Position numbers and translations under genes: made by a program. This document shows positions 58,921 to 64,000 of a stretch of 64,000 nt of DNA, in pieces. Origin of the DNA: Artemia franciscana. Lineage: Eukaryota > Arthropoda > Branchiopoda > Anostraca > Artemiidae. Position 1 is the first letter of the stretch. Each line of letters begins with the position of its first letter. The notes below the pieces were generated by a model. The model did no database searches. It had not been told where the DNA came from and was given only the letters and a program-made list of their open reading frames with translations. The stretch lies in the NCBI RefSeq assembly GCF_032884065.1, contig NC_088866.1, forward strand, positions 58,177,866 to 58,241,865, written 5' to 3'.

Positions 58921-60418
58921 AATTTGCCGTCTTTGGTATTTAGCTTCATGCATAAACCTAATTACATTCCAAAAGTGTGCTTGCATTTATTTTTAGTTTG
59001 AAAATTCTTTGAAAATGCCTAAAAAATATGCAAAAATAGGAAAATCTCCATGTTTCTACGAAACTTTAGAACATTCTCTAAGAAAACTTAAAATATTATC
59101 ATAATTCCCACTGGATGAATTGATGAGTCAGAAACCATTAAATTATCGATATAAGTATCTTGTCTCTCCCCTTTCATTGTAAGCTACAGTTGTAATGTGT
59201 CATAACATGGCACGTTTCAAAAGTAGACTAGACCTATATTGATGTATATTTTTTGAAATAAAGTAGATACGAACCTCATTTTTCGCTCTCCAACCGTTTA
59301 ACTGACAATAATTACTAACAACTTTTTGTTATTTCATGGTAGCAAACGGGTGAGCTAACAGTTGTTAATAGATAACAATTCTCTGAACCGTGTTAATTGG
59401 ACAGAACATAAAGCATCAGATCTCCACTTTAAAATATTAAGATCCCCATAAAGTTTGCTTGCCTTCACTCTTGAATTTTTTTTTTGTTTCAGTCCCTCAA
59501 ACCAGGAAAAGGTTTAAAAAAAAGGAGGGATAAATGGCATGAAAATAAAAGACCAGAAATCTGTGTCACATACTTTTGTCTGTGCTCATGTGTAAATTCG
59601 ATTTTATCTGACTTTCTCCCAAGTCTACAAATGCTATTTTATTTGACAACGTTGTAAAATCAGTTGCATTTATTTAAAGTTGGATAACATGACTCAATGA
59701 ATTAACCTAATCCAGGTTAGCTTTGCAGATTCGGAATATCACATAAAAAGCTGAGAGAATGTTAGAGATCTTATAAAATGAATATTTTGTGTAGAATAGT
59801 TTACAGGGTATATTATTTGCAAAGGTTATTGATTTGCTATCAAAAGATTTAGCCTAGGCTGTTTAACATATAATTTGCTGCATCGTAGCTTCTGGATATT
59901 CAATGGAAACTATTGTATTTGGAAAATTGTGTTAATTAGAAAATATAAGGGTATGTTGTCTTTTAGTTAGTATATTAATCTCAAAAAAATTCTTAGTATT
60001 TCTTCCATAACTGGATTTCTGCTCAGCCAGAAGTAGGCTACAAAATTAGGAATAAGTAAGATATAGTTTTAGTAAATTATTCAATAAAATAAATAGGAAG
60101 ATGCTAATCAATAGGTATAGCCCACCTTTAGAGCTGAATTAATCTTGAATCCAAATAGGCCTAGCATATAACCTACATTTTTTTTTATCAGAAATAAACT
60201 TAATTACAACTCCTCCCTTCCCCTCCCCCCTGTGTGCAAATACTGGTATATTCACCCTAAATTATAGGCTAATCTTCAGTTTACATCATGATTTAGCTAG
60301 AATAAAAGTAAATACATCACTTGATAACTAGTAGCCTATGCAAAATAACTAGTTTGCATCAGCTATCAGCAAAAAAACTGCATCAGTTTTTCAGTTTATC
60401 AGTTTATCAGCAAAAAAA
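58921..60418. other. AT-rich DNA, no feature
   Basis: Nothing supported. Near 60355-60445 there is a small cluster of TGCATCAGC/TTTATCAGC repeats at the left edge of a LINE remnant. Confidence 0.4.
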
Positions 60419-60439
60419 ATGCATCTAGTTTGCATCAGC

Positions 60440-62010
60440 AAAAACTGCTTGTCAGCTCCTAAATCCCCCTCATATACTGTTACTCAAACAATGCCACCTC
60501 TTGAGCTGATTAAGGAGTCTGTTTTAAAACAGCTAGCTTTGTTGGATGTAAACAAATCTGCAGGGCCAGATGGCCTCCACCCCCATCACTTGCATGAGTG
60601 CAGAACAGAAATAGTATACCCACTGTCAAAGCTCATCATACTATCTCTTGATAGCTCAAAGCTTCCTGCAGAGTGGAAAGTGGCACATATTACCCCCATT
60701 CACAAAAAGAAAGGAAAGATTCTGCAGAAAATTACTGTCCTATTAGGCCTATTATTAACTCTGTTGTTGTTAAGCTTCTTGAACATATTGTCAACAAAGC
60801 AGTTACTGAGCATCTTGATTAGAATCATCTTCTTAACAGCTCTTAACATGGTTTCCAATGCAACAGATCAGTTGACAATAATCTGCTTGGGCCATATGAC
60901 TATATTACAAAACTAATGGATTTAAAAATCCCTGTTGGCATGATCCTTCCTGATTTTTCAAAAGCATTTGACAAAGTTTGTCATACAAGACTTGAGCTTA
61001 AGCTACAATTGTTTATAGGAAAAAATTCTTAAATGGATTCTGGATTTCTTGAGAAATCATGTTCAGCATGTAAGACTGTTTGATGCAGTTGGCAATCCTA
61101 TTCTCTCCTCCTCTCAGAATGTTATCAGTGGAGTTCCACAGAGTAGTGTTCTTGGCCCCACCATGTTCTATATTTTCATAAACAATGCTCCTCTAGTGCT
61201 TAAAAGCAGGATGATTCCAAGGTAATTGGTCCAGCTAGCATTCTTGAGGAAACTTCCCAACTTCAAAATGACCTTGATTTCCTTAGCATGTGGGTAAAAT
61301 CTTGGCTACTCACTTTCAATGTGTCAAAATGTCATGTTTTACAATTTGGGCACAAGAATATCAATACAACTTACTCTCTTTACAGTCAGCTCCTTTCTTC
61401 AGTGTTGAAAGAACATAACCTAGGAGGAATTGTTGACATTCATCTTAAATTTAGCACTCATGCAAAGAAGGCAGCAGAATCAGCTAGCTCATCACTAGGG
61501 CTCATAAAAAGAAACAATTTCCTCCCATTCTCCTAAAATTCTGAGCCTTTTGTATAAAGGACTTGTTTGGCCAAGGTTTGAGACAAGCATGGTCCTTGCA
61601 TCCCCCCTTTTCAAAAAAGATGTTAAAATTCTTGAAGATGTCCAGAGAAGAGCCACTAAGATGGTGAGTGGACTGCATGAGCTCCTTTACCCTACAAGGC
61701 TATGCAAGCTGAAACTCCCAACTCTGGTCTATAGAAGAAAATGGGTGATGGCATTTGGGTTCATAAACTTATTAATTCAGAGGCAGTTCCTGATCTTCTT
61801 CCTCTGACATCTCAGGACTCTTGTACAAGGGGACATAACTTGCTGTTATCCAGGCATTTCTCCTCAAAGTGGCAACACGCCCATTTTTTACCTATCATGT
61901 TGCCAACCTCTGGAACAAATTACTGCCAGATACCATTGCTGCCCAAACCACAGGCAGCTTTAAGAACCATCTTGACACTGAATGGTAAAAAAAAGAATGG
62001 AAGTATAACT
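60440..62010 (+). pseudogene. 5'-truncated, frameshifted LINE reverse transcriptase
   Basis: Pieces of one RT in successive frames: SAGPDGLHPHHLHE (about 60555), WKVAHITPIHKK (about 60675), a shifted KLLEHIVNKAV (about 60768), PDFSKAFDKVCHTR motif A (about 60950), ISGVPQSSVLGPTMFYIFIN (about 61125), a DDSKVIGP remnant of the YADD box (about 61210), NVSKCHVLQFG (about 61318), EDVQRRATKMVSG (about 61637) and a terminal NLWNKLLPDT...FKNHLD (about 61902-61980). CR1/Jockey-like. At least four frame changes make it non-functional. The DNA is otherwise fairly well kept. Confidence 0.88.
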
Positions 62011-62138
62011 AGGAAGCACTCAAATCAGCAACATCAAACCACTAGTCAAGTGTATGCATTCAACTATGTGTCATGTATTATCAACTCTGCAGTTTCTACA
62101 AGGAAAAATCCTTATATTGCTCCAAGCTGCAATTTAAG

Positions 62139-62560
62139 GTTATTTATTTATTTATTAATACCAAATACAGTAAGCTTTCAAGCTTGTCACAATAAATATA
62201 AGTTATGACAATACTGACAACATAATACACACATACAAATCAATGAAAATAACAACTACAACAAACACTGACAAATAATACTATAAATTATTTAAAAATG
62301 ATTTACTTTTAAAATTTGTTTTGAATCTGTTTATGTCATCTGTTAGAAATGTTTTAGGTGGAAGGTCATTCCATGGCTTCCACACCCTGCTGTAAAATGA
62401 ATGTTGGCCTATTTTCCTTTTTGAAAGAGAGGGGTACAATTTATGTGGGTGATAACAGGTCCTGTTAGTGTCATTAAATGTGAAGAACTGTGATGTACTT
62501 ATATTATCAATGCCTTTGATTATACAGAATGTGTTAATAATGTTCAATAATTAGTTGTGG
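62139..62560 (-). mobile_element. LINE 3' end fragment, minus strand, with (AAAT)n tail
   Basis: The minus-strand frame at 62281-62547 ends like a LINE ORF2: YSRVWKPWNDLPPKTF, then FKTNFKSKSFLNNL. The 3' UTR (62158-62280) ends in (AAAT)n, seen as TATTTATTTATTTATT at 62141-62156. A different family from the plus-strand remnant that it meets tail to tail. Confidence 0.78.
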
Positions 62561-62780
62561 GGAAAATACCATTTTTATCCCTTAGTGAGGCCCCCAAAAG
62601 GTAAAATATTCCATAGTTGCCAAAAGTTTTAAAATATGTTTGAAAAAAAACTGCCTAGTGAGAAAAATTGTCATTTGCAGCTGATTCAGGAATGGTAATT
62701 ATTATTTTCCCAGCTCTTAATAGTAAAGTGTTATTGAGAAAGCAAATTTGCAGAATTTTTTAAGAAGAGTGAAACCACAG
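62561..62780. other. Spacer, no feature
   Basis: AT-rich. Nothing recognised. Confidence 0.3.
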
Positions 62781-63310
62781 TAACAGCAGCCTGGCGGCTT
62801 TGCTGCCAGGCCCCAGCACTCAGCACACAGCAGGCTTCTATATGTGGATTATCATTGTTGCTTATCTTCTAACCATAGACAATTTGGAGTCTTCATATTA
62901 CAGTCTTTTCAAAGATGTTTGATTATTAAAGTAGGTCCAATTTCTAACAACAATATCTACTAAGCTTCAGTGTTTTGGTTTTCTTTTTTAAGGTTTTTGA
63001 ATTCTTGTAATCTCTTGTTGAAATATATAAAAATATTTTTGCAATTACCTGGCCCTGGTACTTGGCATGAACATGCTTCTATATATAGTTTTTGCTCTAA
63101 TGCAATTTAATGTCTTTTCACTTTGAATCTTTTAAAAAGGTATTTGATTATTAAAGCAAGTCCAGTTTATAATGGCAATTTCTAGTAAGCTTCAAACTTT
63201 TGTTTTATTTTTTAAGGTTTTTGAATTGTTGTAATCCCTTGTTGAAATACATACAAATATTTTTGCAATTACCATTTTTTTTTCTGCAATTTAATGTCTT
63301 TTTAAACTTT
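62780..63310 (-). repeat. Family C tandem repeat, inverted relative to 9.2-10.7 kb
   Basis: The minus strand reads AGAAGATAAGCAACAATGAT, TTGCAAAAATATTT, TTACAA..AATTCAAAAACCTT and AGTTTGAAGC, as in the array at 9240-10730. Two units, about 228 bp apart (TACTAAGCTTCA near 62957 and TAGTAAGCTTCA near 63183). The proximal unit also has a CCTGGC...GCCAGG hairpin at 62790-62812. Confidence 0.82.
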
Positions 63311-63334
63311 AGTCTGTTCTACCAACAACATAAC

Positions 63335-64000
63335 TTCCTGGAAGGTAGTTTTCCTTCCTAAATTTTAGCTTTAAATTAACCCTAGGCATTACTAGAGGTA
63401 ATGCTTACTTTTACATCAGTAACATCACTCCTATATACCCTAGTAATTTGTATCAATCCATTTAGTTTTGGTTTACAATATTATAATCAATAAGGTTAGC
63501 TGTTTTACCAGCATACAAATACCAAGTGTACTTATTGAATCGTTTTATGACCAAATACTGAATTGGTTATAACTAGATTGTTATACATACACAGTTGCAG
63601 TAGTCTGTAACCATTACTTTTTTCTTTTCCTTCACCAAATTTACCAAGGCTATAGTATCTATCCCTATCTTTCTTAACCTAGGCATTAAAATCTCCTAAT
63701 AAAAAACCTGTATTTCTACTAGGGACCCAGTCTATTTGTTCCTGTAGCCATACAGGAGCCATACATAAATTCCTGGAAGGTAGTTTTCCTTCCTAAATTT
63801 TAGCTTTAAATTAACCCTAGGCATTACTAGAGGTAATGCTTACTTTTACATCAGTAACATCACTCCTGTATACCCTAGTAATTTGTATCAATCCATTTAA
63901 TTTTGGTTTACAATAATATAATTAATAAGGTTAGCTGTTTTACCAGCATACAAATACCAAGTGTACTTATTGAATTGTAGTATGACCAAATACTGAATTG
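63335..64000 (+). repeat. Direct repeat with a 435-bp period, cut by the window end
   Basis: 63335-63565 is repeated at 63770-64000 with only a few changes (for example TATATACCC to TGTATACCC, and CGTTTTATG to TGTAGTATG). The match runs to the last base, so the array continues beyond the window. No coding frame. Confidence 0.9.

Overview
The window looks like eukaryotic nuclear DNA from an arthropod. It is AT-rich and full of LINE fragments, a tRNA-derived SINE, foldback repeats, satellites and (TA)n tracts, with spliced exons far apart. I suspect a crustacean, and the repeat style makes me think of a brine-shrimp-like genome, but that is an impression from memory.

The main host feature is one split gene on the minus strand, running from about 55.7 kb down to about 12.4 kb, possibly to 7.3 kb. 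Exon 1 (55551-55712) encodes a signal peptide. Exons 2-5 (43930-44070, 38861-39001, 27826-27976, 12459-12614) have consensus splice sites and mutually compatible phases. They give a secreted protein of about 250 residues with ten cysteines. Three weaker exons (8842-8929, 8590-8758, 7281-7331) also join in phase. Nearly everything from 12.6 to 55.5 kb is therefore intron filled with repeats.

Layout. 1-3.8 kb: a LINE with an intact 883-residue endonuclease/reverse-transcriptase ORF behind a rearranged ORF1. 3.9-6.5 kb: two copies of a 1.7-kb hairpin-bearing repeat ('family A'), which recurs at 18.3-20.0, 22.1-24.7, 41.3-43.0, 44.7-46.4 and 48.3-50.0 kb. 9.2-10.7 kb: a 0.2-kb tandem array that reappears inverted at 62.8-63.3 kb. 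21.1-25.3 kb: minisatellites and a large nested inverted repeat. 28.1-30.0 kb: two opposed LINE fragments. 30.4-30.9 kb: a minisatellite. 32.8-36.7 kb: two satellite arrays. 37.6-39.4 kb: hammerhead-like motifs. 51.5-52.9 kb: a dead LINE split by a foldback element. 54.2-55.7 kb: exon-1 duplications and a SINE with a 10-bp target duplication. 60.4-62.6 kb: two LINE remnants tail to tail. 63.3-64 kb: a 435-bp-period direct repeat.

The repeats carry no host function that I can see. The main points of interest are the split gene, the duplicated exon-1/donor segments, the ribozyme-like cores, and the hairpin behaviour of family A.
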